From assembly GCA_963739135.1 (NCBI GenBank), contig CAVTZG010000011.1, positions 294,304 through 358,303 on the forward strand: a stretch of DNA of 64,000 bases. The letters are read 5' to 3'. This DNA is from Palsa-504 sp963739135 (lineage in GTDB: Bacteria; Actinomycetota; Actinomycetes; Streptosporangiales; Streptosporangiaceae). Shown here one piece after another: positions 36,792 to 46,302 of this stretch. The notes beneath the pieces were generated by a model. That model was given only the letters and a program-made list of their open reading frames with translations, was not told the DNA's origin and did not search any database. A program made the translations under genes and the position numbers. Position 1 is the stretch's first letter, and every line of letters begins with the position of its first letter.

Positions 36792-38030
36792 TCAAGCTGC
36801 CCGGGAGATTTTCTTGCTGGCAGCGGGGAAGGCGGTGGCCTCGTCGTAGTGCTGGCCGGTGGTCAGGCACCTGTGCAGGCAGCCGAGCATGCGGCCGAAC
36901 AGGTTGCGCTGGGCGGCGGCGTGCCGGTCGCCGTCCTCGCGGCGGCGGTCGTAATGGGCGCGGGCGCCGGGTGAGGCGGTCAGCGCGGAGAACGCCCAGC
37001 TGTAGCCGGCGGCGTTGAGCCGGTTGTTCTTGATCCGGCGGTAGGTGACGGACTTGGTCTTGCCGCTGGCGCGGGTGATCGGGGCGGCGCCGGCGTAGGC
37101 CTTGAGTCCTTTGGCATCCTGGAACCGGGATCGGTCGTCTCCGATCTCGGCGAGTACCCGGGCGCCGGTGAGTGCGCCGAGCCCTGGGAAGCTGGTGATG
37201 ATCCCGGCGTCCGGGTGCAGGCTAAAAGACTCGGTGACGGCGCGCTCGAGGTCGTCGGCGGCGGCGCAGGCGGCGTCGAGCTGGCCGAGCAGGGCCAGGG
37301 TCTGCCGGCCCATGGCCGCCTCGACGAGGGGGAGCTGGCGCATCTGCGGGACGCGGAAGCCATCGCGCAGCCGGGTGGCCTCGGTGTCGATGCCGCGGCG
37401 CCGGCCAGCCTTCTTCAGCAGGGCGCGCAGCTGGGTGAGGGTGAGCTTGGCGGCATCGGCGGGGGTGGCGGCGGCGGCCAGGATGGCGCGGGCCTCGGGG
37501 CGCAGGATGCCGCCTTTGACCGGGGCGAAGGCGGCGAGGAAGCCGGGAAGTATTCGCGCAGGTGGGAGCGGAGCTTGTTGTGCACGGTGGTGCGGTCCCA
37601 GAACGGGGTCTTGCTGGGCGCGGGCCAGCACCGCGATGGCCTGGGCCAGCTCGGAGTCGGCGGGCAGCGGCCGGTGCGCGTGCCTGTCGGTGCGCAGCAC
37701 GTTGGCCAGCACGACCGCGTTGCCGTGGTCGGATTTGCGGCCCGCGACCGAGTGCCGGTCCCGGTACCGGGCCACGGCCATCGGGTTGATGGGGTAGACC
37801 TGGCGGCCGGTGGCGCGCAGGCACGCGACCAGCAGCCCGCGGGGTGTTTCGATCGCCACCGGGATCGGGTCATCCGGGGTGTCTCCATGCTCGGCGAGCA
37901 GGGCCAGCAGTGTCGCGAGGCCGGCCGCGTCGTCGCTGATCCGGCGGCGGGCCAGCAGCTGCCCGTCCCGGTCCACCAGGGCGATGTCGTGGTGGTCCTC
38001 GGCCCAGTCGATCCCGCAGTACACGTCCAT
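36792..38030 (-). pseudogene. IS110-family transposase with two compensating frameshifts
   Basis: A 412-codon frame from ATG 38030 (GGAGGA upstream). The N-terminal RuvC-like DEDD domain is clear (MDVYCGIDWAEDHHDIALVD with the first Asp; VAIETPRG with the Glu), as is the C-terminal domain (ITSFPGLGALTGARVLAEIG; ASGKTKSVTYRRIKNN with the conserved serine). Between about residues 137 and 163 the frame is wrong: it encodes PVLGPHHRAQQAPLPP, while the neighbouring frame holds the expected FWDRTTVHNKLRSHLREYFP. An insertion and a deletion cancel out. The protein would be full length with a scrambled linker, so it is probably inactive. IS110 elements lack terminal inverted repeats, so the ends are not visible. 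Confidence 0.75.
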
Positions 38031-38093
38031 GCATTCCTCCGTTCTCTTCGATGGGTCTTGCTGTTCGCGCTGGCCTGACGCCGCGCGGGGCAC

Positions 38094-38538
38094 GCACGCT
38101 CCCTAATGGAAGGGCTCTGGGGCACCGCCATCCGATTAGCCGTTCGTGACCCCAGCTGCCCGCAGGCCCCGGTCTTGCCCGGAGCTCGGCCGGCTCCGGT
38201 GGAGGTGAGGGGTTGCTCCTGCAGGTGGCTCAGGCCACGACCATCCATACCGGCACAAACGGCGGAGTCCGCGGAAGCGGACCGGCGTGTCGCCCGCCTG
38301 CCCCGCTGACCGGTAGTGCCGGGCCCGGATCTTCGACAAGGGGTCCCATGCCCAGTGATGTCAGCGGGTCACCGGCACTACCGCGTCACCGGATCCTGCC
38401 CGTCTCAAGCAAGGCATCCCGTACCAGGCCGGAGGAAGGCATGGATCTGGCTGGCAGGCCCCGCAATCTTGACTTAGGGCTTGGTGTCCTGGTCAAGGCA
38501 AGCGGTGGACTGTCATATGCCCATTAGGCCGGAGGGAC
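38094..38538. other. Gap between two IS elements
   Basis: About 440 bases that must contain the right end of the IS110 element. No gene is recognisable. The repeated words GGGTCACCGGCACTACC and GTAGTGCCGG near 38310-38390 form a partial inverted repeat. Confidence 0.3.
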
Positions 38539-38654
38539 GGACACGTACCCTCGCGCGGCGCGTCCCCCAGCCCGGGCGCGGCAGCTGGGGCTAAAGGCAA
38601 GCGGCGGCGAAGCCGCCTCCTTCCTGATCTGGGCCGCGCAGCGGCCAGCCGCGC

Positions 38655-39525
38655 TCACGCGGCCTCCCGTCCTGCGGCCAGTTCCCAGGCCACTGGGGGC
38701 ATCATGCCGCAGGCCGAAACCCGGCGGTTGTGGTTGTAGTCCTCGATCCAGGCGGCGACCCGGGCCCGGGCGGCCGCCCTGGTCGTGAAGTACTCGATGC
38801 GGCGCAGCTCGAATTCCACGGTGGAGTGCCACGACTCGATGACCGCGTTATCCAGCGCCGACCCGGGCCGGCCCATCGACTGGGAGATGGAGAGCCGCTC
38901 GCAGGCGGCGCGGAAGGCGCCCGCGGTGTACTCGCTGCCCTGATCGGTGTGGAAGATGACGCCGGGCACCTGCCCGCCGTGCACCGCCACCGCCATGGCC
39001 AGGGCCGTAGGCCAGCCCGGCGTCGTGATGCTCGCCCAGGGCGAACCCGAGGATCCTGCGGGAGGCCGCGTCCAGCACGCTATCCAGGTACAGCGTGCCC
39101 TCATCGGTGGGCATCTCGGTGCCGTCGCCATACCACTTGACGTTGATCTTGTCCGCCGGGAAGTCCCGCTTGACCAGGTCCGGTGCCCGCCACCGGCCCC
39201 TGCCCGGGCGGGTGGCAGACCGGCGCTTCTTCTTCGGCCGGGCGGCCAGGCCCATCTCCCGCATGACGGCGGCGACGGTGTTCTTGCTGACTCTCCAGCC
39301 CGCGTCCTTCAGGTCCGCGGTGATCACCGGTGACCCGCGCTTGCCCCCGTGCTCGGCGAACAGCCGCTTCACCTCGGCTTTGAGCCGCTCGCGGCGCGCT
39401 GCCCGCGGCGGCAGCGTCCCGCCCTGGTGCTTGTAGAACCAGGACCGGGACACCCCCAGCGCCCGGCAGGCCACCGCCTGCGGGATGCCATGCCCTGCCC
39501 TCTGGGCGGCGATCAGCGCGGCCAC
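38655..39525 (-). pseudogene. IS3-family transposase OrfB, frameshifted
   Basis: The frame begins MAALIAAQRAGHGIPQAVAC and holds the helix-turn-helix-like HTH_21 region (EHGGKRGSPVITADLKDAGW) and the first catalytic Asp (KWYGDGTEM). A one-base change near 39015 (after DAGLAYG) moves to another frame. That frame carries the second Asp (IFHTDQGSEYTAGAF), the Glu (ALDNAVIESWHSTVE) and the C-terminus YNHNRRVSACGMMPPVAWE. All catalytic residues are present once the frame is restored. In intact IS3 copies OrfA and OrfB are joined by programmed -1 shifting near 39526. Confidence 0.8.
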
Positions 39526-39527
39526 CG

Positions 39528-39824
39528 CTACCGGCCCATCGCGTCCTTGACCCAGAGGGCGACCGAGCGCTTGAGCACATCGCGCTCCATCGCCAGCTCG
39601 GCGTTCTCCTTGCGCAGCCGGGCCAGCTCCGCCCGCTCATCCTCGCCCAGCGCCCCATTGCCGTCGCCCCGGCGGCGCCGCTCAGCGTTCACCCAGTTCC
39701 CCAGGGTGCCCTCGTTGATCCCCAGGTCCCGGGCCACCTCCGCGATCGGCCGGCCAGTCTCCCGGACCAGCCGCACCGCGCCCTCCTTGAAGTCCCGATC
39801 GAACTTCCTGCGCGTCTCTGCCAT
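39528..39824 (-). CDS. IS3-family transposase OrfA
   Basis: A 98-residue DNA-binding protein: helix-turn-helix (RRKFDRDFKEGAVRLVRETG, then AEVARDLGINEGTLGNWVN) followed by a leucine-zipper-like helix (ERAELARLRKENAELAMERD, then VLKRSVALW). It binds the element ends and is normally also produced as an OrfAB fusion. The start chosen is ATG 39824 (AGGGGCG upstream). Its own frame is intact, but its partner OrfB is broken. Confidence 0.85.
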   Translation of the reverse strand: MAETRRKFDRDFKEGAVRLVRETGRPIAEVARDLGINEGTLGNWVNAERRRRGDGNGALGEDERAELARLRKENAELAMERDVLKRSVALWVKDAMGR

Positions 39825-39858
39825 CGCCCCTGTCCTTTCCTTTAAGGCGATGTGTCCA

Positions 39859-40378
39859 CGGTAAGAGGGGAAACCCACGGCCCGGCTATTTGCGATGGGA
39901 GTTAGCGGTTCGCGGCAGTCTTCGCTACCGGGACCTAAGCCCTGGGAGAATGGCGGGCCGCGGCGAGCCCGCAGCTTGAAGAGGACGACCGGGAAGGCTG
40001 CCGTGCTGCATCACCGGCCTCGGTGCGCCGCTCCACCGCGACCGCGGCAGCTACGGCATGATCTACCAATGTGCTAGCGACTTCGATATATGACGATCCT
40101 GCGGCTGGAGTATGTGGCGACGCCCCGGCAGGGCTCGATAAGCACCCCGAGCACGGACTGTGAGTGCTGACAAGGCTCCCGGCGCGCGCGTACCCGCCTG
40201 GCGCGCACGGTCGGCTGCGTGAACTCGGCGGTTGGGGATGCCGAACTGGCAGTCCGGCACGTTATCTGTTACGAGATAGCAGCTGTAGCGTGCGGTTTCA
40301 CGTCTGGCCGCACAGGGGATGTGTCTCGGGCTCGGCTGCCGCCAGCGGCGCCCCGTCATTGCCTGGGATGATGTATCT
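39859..40378. other. Gap with no recognised gene
   Basis: About 520 bases between the IS3 element and the TIR-like gene. No coding signal or repeat is recognisable; it should contain the promoter of the gene at 40379. Confidence 0.35.
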
Positions 40379-40978
40379 ATGAGCTTCTCGGACGGTCTGT
40401 TGCGCGTGCTGGTATCGGCGGACGCGTCCACGGAGACCGCGATAGCGCGGCGGCTTCTGTCGGGTGAGTCGATCTCGGTGGTTACGTGGGATGAAGCTTC
40501 TGCGCTAGATCTGGAAGATGTGCTGGACGGGGTCGATGCAGTAGTCGCACTCGTTGATCAACGCACGCCTCCAGCTGGTGTCCTGCTCGAAATCGGAGCA
40601 GCGTTGGGCCGTGGCCTGCCAGTCATCCTGCTGCTTCCGAAGGCTGATCTGATCACTACACTGCCCTCACGGCTGCGTGAACTCCCTGTCGTCGTGGCAG
40701 CAGAAGCAAAGGAAGCGGTATCCCAGCGTCTTTCTGGCACCATCAGATCGGCCGTTGAGGCTGGACACGTCTCTGGATCGCCTGCTCCGGCAAGGGCAAG
40801 CCGAAGTTACGTGAAAGAGATCGAGGGGCGAGAGTGGGCCGATGAGTCAGAGCGGCGGGTGGCAGCCGCACTTGCCAACCTCGGCGCCCGCATCGTCGGC
40901 CAGGAGCCTGCAAACGACCGCGGGCAAGTTGACCTGGCCGTCTGGCCGGCCGGACGCCAGGCAGGTCGGCCCGGCTAG
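40379..40978 (+). CDS. TIR/deoxyribosyltransferase-like protein with truncated nuclease-like C-terminus
   Basis: A 199-residue protein. Residues 8-95 look like a Rossmann-type TIR or nucleoside-deoxyribosyltransferase-like domain: LRVLVSADASTETAIARRLL, DAVVALVDQRTPPAGVLLEI, then GAALGRGLPVILLLPKAD, with a conserved Glu before the G-ALGRG turn, as in TIR-type NAD-glycohydrolases. Residues 145-195 resemble the start of a restriction-endonuclease-like domain (ESERRVAAALANLGARIVGQ and VDLAVWP), but the frame stops before an ExK motif. The next frame continues SARLEVIGRLEQ, so a one-base loss near 40955 may have truncated it. It is followed 100 bases later by a nucleoside phosphorylase. Domain calls are by eye and uncertain. 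Confidence 0.45.
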   Translation: MSFSDGLLRVLVSADASTETAIARRLLSGESISVVTWDEASALDLEDVLDGVDAVVALVDQRTPPAGVLLEIGAALGRGLPVILLLPKADLITTLPSRLRELPVVVAAEAKEAVSQRLSGTIRSAVEAGHVSGSPAPARASRSYVKEIEGREWADESERRVAAALANLGARIVGQEPANDRGQVDLAVWPAGRQAGRPG

Positions 40979-41077
40979 AGGTCATCGGCCGCCTCGAGCA
41001 GGAGACACCAGGTCAGCGGCCATGACAGGGTTTATCGGCATCAGCCGGCCTACACCGGCGCGCCGATAGGATGAGAG

Positions 41078-41893
41078 GTGCGGGAGGTGCGGGAGGTGCG
41101 GAGGTTGTCTGGGCCGGCTGATCGCCGACGACTGCCGCTACTGGAGGATGAGGATCTGACCGGTGAGGCGGTCATCGAGCCGAGCCGGCTGATCCGTCCG
41201 GTCGACGCGCCGACGGTCGCTGTGGCGTGCTTCTTCCGTGACGTCGTCGAGGAACTCTCCGGCCGTCAAGACGCGAGGCCAGTGTGCCGCCTGCACAGCG
41301 AGATGGGTCCGGCATCGTTGTGGGAGATCGAGCACCGGGGTGTACGGCTGGGCGTGTTCCATCCCGGAGTCGGGGCGCCGCTGGCCGGTGCCATGCTCGA
41401 GCAGGTCATTGCCCGCGGAGTTCGCGGAGTCATCGCCTGCGGTGCGGCAGGGGCGCTGGTACCGGAACTGGTGATGGGGCACGCGGTGATCTTGACCGGC
41501 GCTGTGCGCGACGAGGGCACGTCCTTCCACTACCTGTCGGCCGGCCGGGTCGTCCCGGCTGACCCGGGTCCGGCTGAGAGCCTGGCCGACGCGCTTAGCG
41601 CCGCCGGCGTGGAGACGACGCACGGCCTGAGTTGGTCGATGGACGCCATCTACCGCGAGACCCGGACCCGAGTCTCGCGCCGGGTGGAGGAAGGGTGTCT
41701 AGTCGTCGAGATGGAAGCGTCCGCGCTGATGGCGATCGCCCGCTACCGCTCCATCCCGTTCGGCGAGGTGGTGATGGCCGGAGACTCGCTGGCCGACCGG
41801 GAGTGGCAGCACCGCGGGTGGATGACGGCCAAGTCGGCGCGCCGGCAGTTGTTCGCCTCGGCCGCGGACGCCGCCGTCGCGTTGACGAGGTGA
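41078..41893 (+). CDS. Nucleoside phosphorylase family protein
   Basis: A 271-residue member of the PNP/UDP phosphorylase family, which cleaves the glycosidic bond of a nucleoside with phosphate. The motifs are GVRGVIACGAAGALVPELVM (glycine-rich phosphate region), GHAVILTGAVRDEGTSFHYL, and CLVVEMEASALMAIARY, whose VEMEAS binds the ribose. The N-terminal 60 residues hold RPVDAPTVAVACFFRD. The start is uncertain because 41078-41104 is a 9-bp tandem repeat (GTGCGGGAG), each unit providing an in-frame GTG. Its neighbour, a TIR-like protein, raises the idea of a nucleotide-depletion function, but a housekeeping salvage role is equally possible. Confidence 0.75.
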   Translation: MREVREVRRLSGPADRRRLPLLEDEDLTGEAVIEPSRLIRPVDAPTVAVACFFRDVVEELSGRQDARPVCRLHSEMGPASLWEIEHRGVRLGVFHPGVGAPLAGAMLEQVIARGVRGVIACGAAGALVPELVMGHAVILTGAVRDEGTSFHYLSAGRVVPADPGPAESLADALSAAGVETTHGLSWSMDAIYRETRTRVSRRVEEGCLVVEMEASALMAIARYRSIPFGEVVMAGDSLADREWQHRGWMTAKSARRQLFASAADAAVALTR

Positions 41894-42009
41894 CCGGGTT
41901 CCAGATGCAACGGTGCCGCCCCGGGCGATCGAGCAGGGGCTGCCGGACAGGTGCCCGCGCCGCTGTTTGGCTGGATGCATGAGAAGCCGTGGAAAGAGGC
42001 GCGGTGGTG

Positions 42010-42409
42010 TAATTGCCTGGATGCTGGACGACGTTGAGCTCCGGGAGTTGCGGATCTTCCTGGCGGTGCTGGTCGCCGCCATGCGCGAGACCGGGGCGCA
42101 ACGGTCCCTGGTACCCAGGGCCGCGGTACCCCGCCAGGCGCGCGTCAGCTTCGCCCGGGCCCTTCCCTGCCTGATCGCTCTGTGGGCGCTCGGCGGCTTC
42201 TACCTGTCCCTCCGCCCAGCGCTGGCCGCCGCCCTCGCCGCCTCGTCCAACTGTTGTGGGGCGGTACGGTCATCTTCCTCCTCACCGGCAGCGCCGCCGC
42301 GGCGGCCATCCTAGGCCGGCACAGCGCGGAGCGGCCTGCCATGCTGTACGGCTACGCCGCCATCTTCGCCGGCCTCGCCGCGGTCGGTGCCGCCACGAGC
42401 CTGTCGTGA
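42010..42409 (+). pseudogene. MFS transporter, C-terminal fragment, frameshifted
   Basis: One frame reads ARALPCLIALWALGGFYLSL and the next, after a one-base change near 42250, reads LLWGGTVIFLLTGSAAAAAI and LGRHSAERPAMLYGYAAIFA. This is the last third of a drug/sugar-type MFS permease. The first eight helices are gone. Its stop codon overlaps the next gene start as GTGA. Confidence 0.55.
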
Positions 42410-43712
42410 CCGACCGGGAGCAGCTGCGCCGCACGATCACTGTGCCGCACGGCGTCGCCTTGTACCTGGGCGCGGTGGTGGGTGCCGGGGTGCTGCTGCT
42501 GCCCGGCCTGGCCGCCAGCCAGGCCGGGCCGGCGTCGCTGGTCTCGTGGGGTTTCGACTGCGTGCTGGGGATCCCGCTGGCGCTCACCTTCGCCGCGCTG
42601 GCCGCCCGCAGCCCGGACGCGGGTGGGGTTGCGACCTACGCCGGGTAGGCATTCGGCGCGGCTGCTGGCATGGTGACCGGCTGGTTTACTTCATCGCCGC
42701 GGCAACTGCGCAGGCCCTGGTCGCGCTGACCGGTGTCTACTACGTCGCCCCCTACCTCGGCCTGGACCGGGCCGGGATCTCCGCCGCATCCCGCCTGATC
42801 CTGCTGGTGGCCACGGCGGCCAACGTGCGCGGCGTTCAGGTGAGCGGCCGGCTGCAACTGGCCTTCAGCGCGGTCGTCGCGGTACTGCTGCTGCTGGCGG
42901 CCGCCGCGGCGGTTCCCCGGATGCGCGCGGCGGACTGGCCGCCATTCGCGCCGCACGGTGTGGGCGCGATCGGCACGGCAGGGGTCACAATATTCTTCGC
43001 GTTCTTCGGCTGGGAAGCCATCACCCACCTGTCCGCCGAATTCCGGGACCCGGCCCGGGACGTGCCCCGCAGCACCGCGCTGAACGTCGGGCTGATTACC
43101 CTGCTGTACCTCGGTGTCGCGGTGGCCACGGTCGGCACCGGGACCTACGGCGGCAGCCAGGTCAACCGGACCGCGATCGCCCGCGTGCTGTCGGGCGCGC
43201 TGGGCAGCGCGGCGGGCGCGGCCGCCGCCACCATCGCCCCGCTCATCGCCCTGGGCACGGCCAACGTCTTCGTGGCCGCCACCTCCCGGCTCGGCTACGC
43301 GCTATCGCGCGACGGCGTGTTCCCCCGGCAGCTGTCCCGGCTGGACTCCCGCCGGGTGCCACGGACCGCGGTGCTCGTGGTCGGCGGCTGGTCGCTCGGC
43401 TGCCTGGCCATCAGCTACGCCGCCGGCTGGGACGCACAGACCCTGCTGGTGGTCCCCGACTCACTGGTGATCATCGTGTACCTGTCGGCGACCCTGGCCG
43501 CGGTCCGGCTGCTGCGCGGCCGACGTCGCTGGACCGCCGCGCTGGCTACCCTGATGTGCTGCGCGCTGCTTCCGTTCGCCGGAGTGGTCCTGGTCATCCC
43601 CGCGGTCATCGCCGCGGTCGCGCTGGCCTACCGGCGCCTCCTCGGACGCCAGCCGACCCCCGCGCAGGGCGGACATCACAAGCGATCGGGCCCGCCGCCC
43701 GGGGGCTGCTGA
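42406..43712 (+). pseudogene. APC-family amino-acid permease with nonsense codon and frameshift
   Basis: GTG 42406 opens LRRTITVPHGVALYLGAVVG and AGVLLLPGLAA, the first helix of APC-superfamily permeases. After GVATYAG an in-frame TAG (42646-42648) interrupts AFGAAAGMVTGW. A one-base shift near 42680 then leads to VYFIAAATAQALVALTGVYY and the remaining helices, including FFGWEAITHLSAEFRDPARD, up to 43712. With both lesions repaired it would be about 435 residues with 12 helices. The substrate is unknown. Confidence 0.75.
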
Positions 43713-43939
43713 CATAGACAAGGTGAGCAAGGGGAACAGGAGGGAAATCACCGTGGCAGAGACACTGGCCGCCGGCGAGGACCGGCTGACCCGTGCCGTA
43801 CCGAGGAGTACGGGCGGGCTGGCCGCGGTCCTCGCCCGCACCGCCCGGGGCGGCATCGCGGGCGGTGTACGTGGGGCACCTGACGGCGCTGGCGGTAGCC
43901 GGGGCCGGCGGATTCCGGTGACCAGGGCCGGGGGCTGCG
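43713..43939 (+). other. Short gap, possible frameshifted small protein
   Basis: A GTG near 43753 preceded by GGAGGGAAATCACC opens AETLAAGEDRLTRAVPRSTG and LAAVLARTARGGIAG. A one-base shift then gives AVYVGHLTALAVAGAGGFR and a stop at 43922. The second half looks like a membrane helix. I do not recognise it. Confidence 0.3.
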
Positions 43940-44758
43940 GTGAGTCAGGTGCGCTCGTTCGAGATCGCGGTTCCGGACGCGGTCCTTGATGACCTGCGTG
44001 TCCGGCTTGACCGGACCCGGCCAGCGCGCGGCGCGGCGGCGGGATGGCTGACCGGCACCGATCCGGGTTACCTGGCGTCGTTCGTCACGTCCTGGGCGGG
44101 CGAGTACCAGTGGCGGGATACCGAATCGGCGCTGAACGGCTTGCCGCAGCTGCTGGTCAGCGTCGCGGGCGCGGACATCCACGTGTTCCGCATCCGCGCG
44201 CGGACCCCGGCGGCGGGCGCCGCACCGGTGCCGCTGGTAGTCACGCACGGGTGGCCGAGCTCGTTCTTCGAGTTCCTGCCCTTGATCGGGCCACTGACCG
44301 ATCCGGTCGCACACGGCGCAGATCCCGCCGACGCGTTCGACGTCGTCATTCCGTCACTGCCCGGTTTCGGGTTCTCGGCACCGCTGCCCGCCGGGCAGAA
44401 CCATCCCGCGCGCATCGCTGACCTCTGGGCCGGGCTCATGGACCAACTCGGTTACCGGCGTTTCGGCGCCTACGGCGGAGACATCGGCTCGCACGTCACG
44501 AACTTCCTCGGCGCGCGGCACGCAGACCGGGTGATGGGTATATTCACCCATCACCCGGAGCTGCACCCGCGACTCGACGGCGGCAGGCCATTGTCCGCAG
44601 CCGAGCAGCGTTACCTTGAGGAACGCGGCGGCCGCACCGATCACGATGACAGCTACGCCGCGGCTCAGTTCGCGCGGCCGAATTCACTCGCCCCCGGGCT
44701 GGCCGACTCACCCGCCGGGCTCGCCGCGTGGATCCTGGACAAATACCGGGACTGGAGC
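43940..44758 (+). pseudogene. Epoxide hydrolase, C-terminally truncated and fused to an NTPase fragment
   Basis: GTG 43940 begins an epoxide hydrolase of the EHN-domain family: VRSFEIAVPDAVLDDLRVRL at the N-terminus, the oxyanion motif THGWPSSFFEFLPLI, and the nucleophile Asp in RFGAYGGDIGSHVTNFLG. The cap (AEQRYLEERGGRT) and DKYRDWSDCHGD follow. There the homology ends, about 100 residues early, before the catalytic acid and histidine. The frame runs directly into a different protein (PEIDHLLQETSSRWPRPAVP). This is a deletion junction near 44770, joining two genes in frame. The hydrolase cannot be active. Confidence 0.75.
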
Positions 44759-46277
44759 GACTGCCATGGTGACCCCGAGATCGATCACCTGCTGCAGGAG
44801 ACCAGCAGCCGCTGGCCCAGGCCCGCAGTTCCCCAGGACCGGCGGCGTCGGCTTGCCGGGCGGCTGGCGGCGATGATGATCTTCGGCAAGGCAGCCGGTT
44901 CACCGCCGACCCGCAGCACGTGCGCGGCACTTTGAACACCGGCCGCCTGCCGTCGGATCCGGAGGCGGACCACCCGGGACGAGACGTCACGCCGGCCGAG
45001 TACGACGAAGTGCTGGGTACCGCGCTGTTCGATGTCGCCGCCGATTCCACCGTCGTCTTCCGTCACCAGCAGTACGCCAGTTCCTCGCCGCCGAGTACGT
45101 GACTGGCCGGCCTGTCACCCGCGGCCAGCTGCCCGTGCTGCTGGGCATGGCCGGCGACGGCGCTATTCCCGGATCGCTGGCCGGGGCCGCTGCGTGGATC
45201 GCGGCACTGGATCCCGACCTGGCGGACGGGTTTCCCGAGTCCAACGCGCTCGCGCTGGCGAAGACCGGGGTGGAGTTTCCGTCGCACGCCTACCGGGCCG
45301 CGATTGTCGGCAAGATCCTAGCTGGCGCGGCGTTCGGGGATGCGGATCCTCTGCCCGGCCAGGACCTGCGGGCGCTGGCGCATCCAGATCTGGCATCACA
45401 GCTTGCGGATCACCTCGCTCGGGGCCTGAGCGGGCCAGCGGAATTCTGGTGGATCACCATGCTCGCGGCGGCAGGAGAGTGCCGGTCCCTGGCAGGTGAC
45501 CTCACCCGGCTGCTGACCGGTACGAGCTGGCCGGCCTGGGCGCGGCGGGCAGGACTGAGCGCGGTAACTGCGCTGGGACAGGACCAGGACCTGCTCCAGC
45601 TGAAGGACCTGACGCGCCTGGGACCGGATACCGATCCGGTCGACTCTGTCCTCGCTGACGTGATCGGAGCGCTCTATCCGCGGCTGATGGCCACGGCCGA
45701 GGTGCTCAGCTTGCTCAGGCCCCAGCGCAGCCCCGAATCCTTCGGCCCGTACGCCGTCCTGCTCAGCCGCCTCAGCACCCGCATCCCGGCCGCAGACATC
45801 CCCGCGGCCCTGTCATGGGCAGCGGGCCGGGTACAGGACGGCGAGGACGCCTTCGGCGACCTGCTCCCCCAGCTCGTCCGGCGCGGATGGGAATCCGTGA
45901 CATCACCAGGGACCCGCGAGCCGCTGGCGCAGCTCACCGCCGGGCTGGCCAGCAACCACAGCTGGCCGTACTGGCCCAGGCAGGATGACCTGCCCTGGCT
46001 CGGGCACAGTCCAGTCGACCGCAGGCCGCTCGCCGTGGCCATGGCCGTCGCCGGGAACCTCAAGCCGGGCGACGCGTACAGCCTGCTCAAGCTCGGCCTG
46101 CTCGACCCCGGAGATCTCGGCTGGATGCTCCGCGAGCTTCCCGGCCTGCCCATGCCGGCACAGGACACCATTGCCCGCTGTGTTTCCCCTCTGGCCCTGC
46201 ATCCGCAGGCAGACGAAGCTGACCTCATTCTCGGCATGGACATTGCGGAACGCGCTCAGAAGGTCTGCGATTATTGA
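44759..46277 (+). pseudogene. STAND/NACHT-type NTPase, C-terminal part, frameshifted
   Basis: The sequence after the hydrolase junction belongs to a large helical-repeat protein. The first frame ends RRRLAGRLAAMMIFGKAAGS. A shift near 44890 gives FTADPQHVRGTLNTGRLPSD, AEYDEVLGTALFDVAADSTV and VFRHQQYA. A shift near 45085 gives FLAAEYVTGRPVTRGQLPVL and about 390 further residues of Ala/Leu-rich helices, to 46277. The FRHQQYAEFLAAEY motif is typical of the winged-helix end of NACHT/STAND ATPase modules. The P-loop half is missing. Such proteins often act in antiviral sensing; that role here is inference. Confidence 0.5.
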
Positions 46278-46302
46278 TCGACTTGGCGGCCCCGCATCAA
46301 GT

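Larger units (their letters stand above)
38539..39858 (-). mobile_element. IS3-family insertion sequence, inactive copy
   Basis: About 1.3 kb with the two-gene layout of IS3 elements (orfA 39824-39528, then orfB). Tentative ends are the short inverted repeat (T/C)GGACAC(A/G)T at 38539 and 39858; no target duplication is evident. OrfB is frameshifted, so the copy cannot move by itself. Confidence 0.5.

Noticed and set aside
41078..41104. 9-bp tandem repeat as a regulatory iteron
   Set aside because: It is only three units long, lies in the start region of the phosphorylase and reads in frame (VRE repeats), so it is more simply a coding slippage tract.
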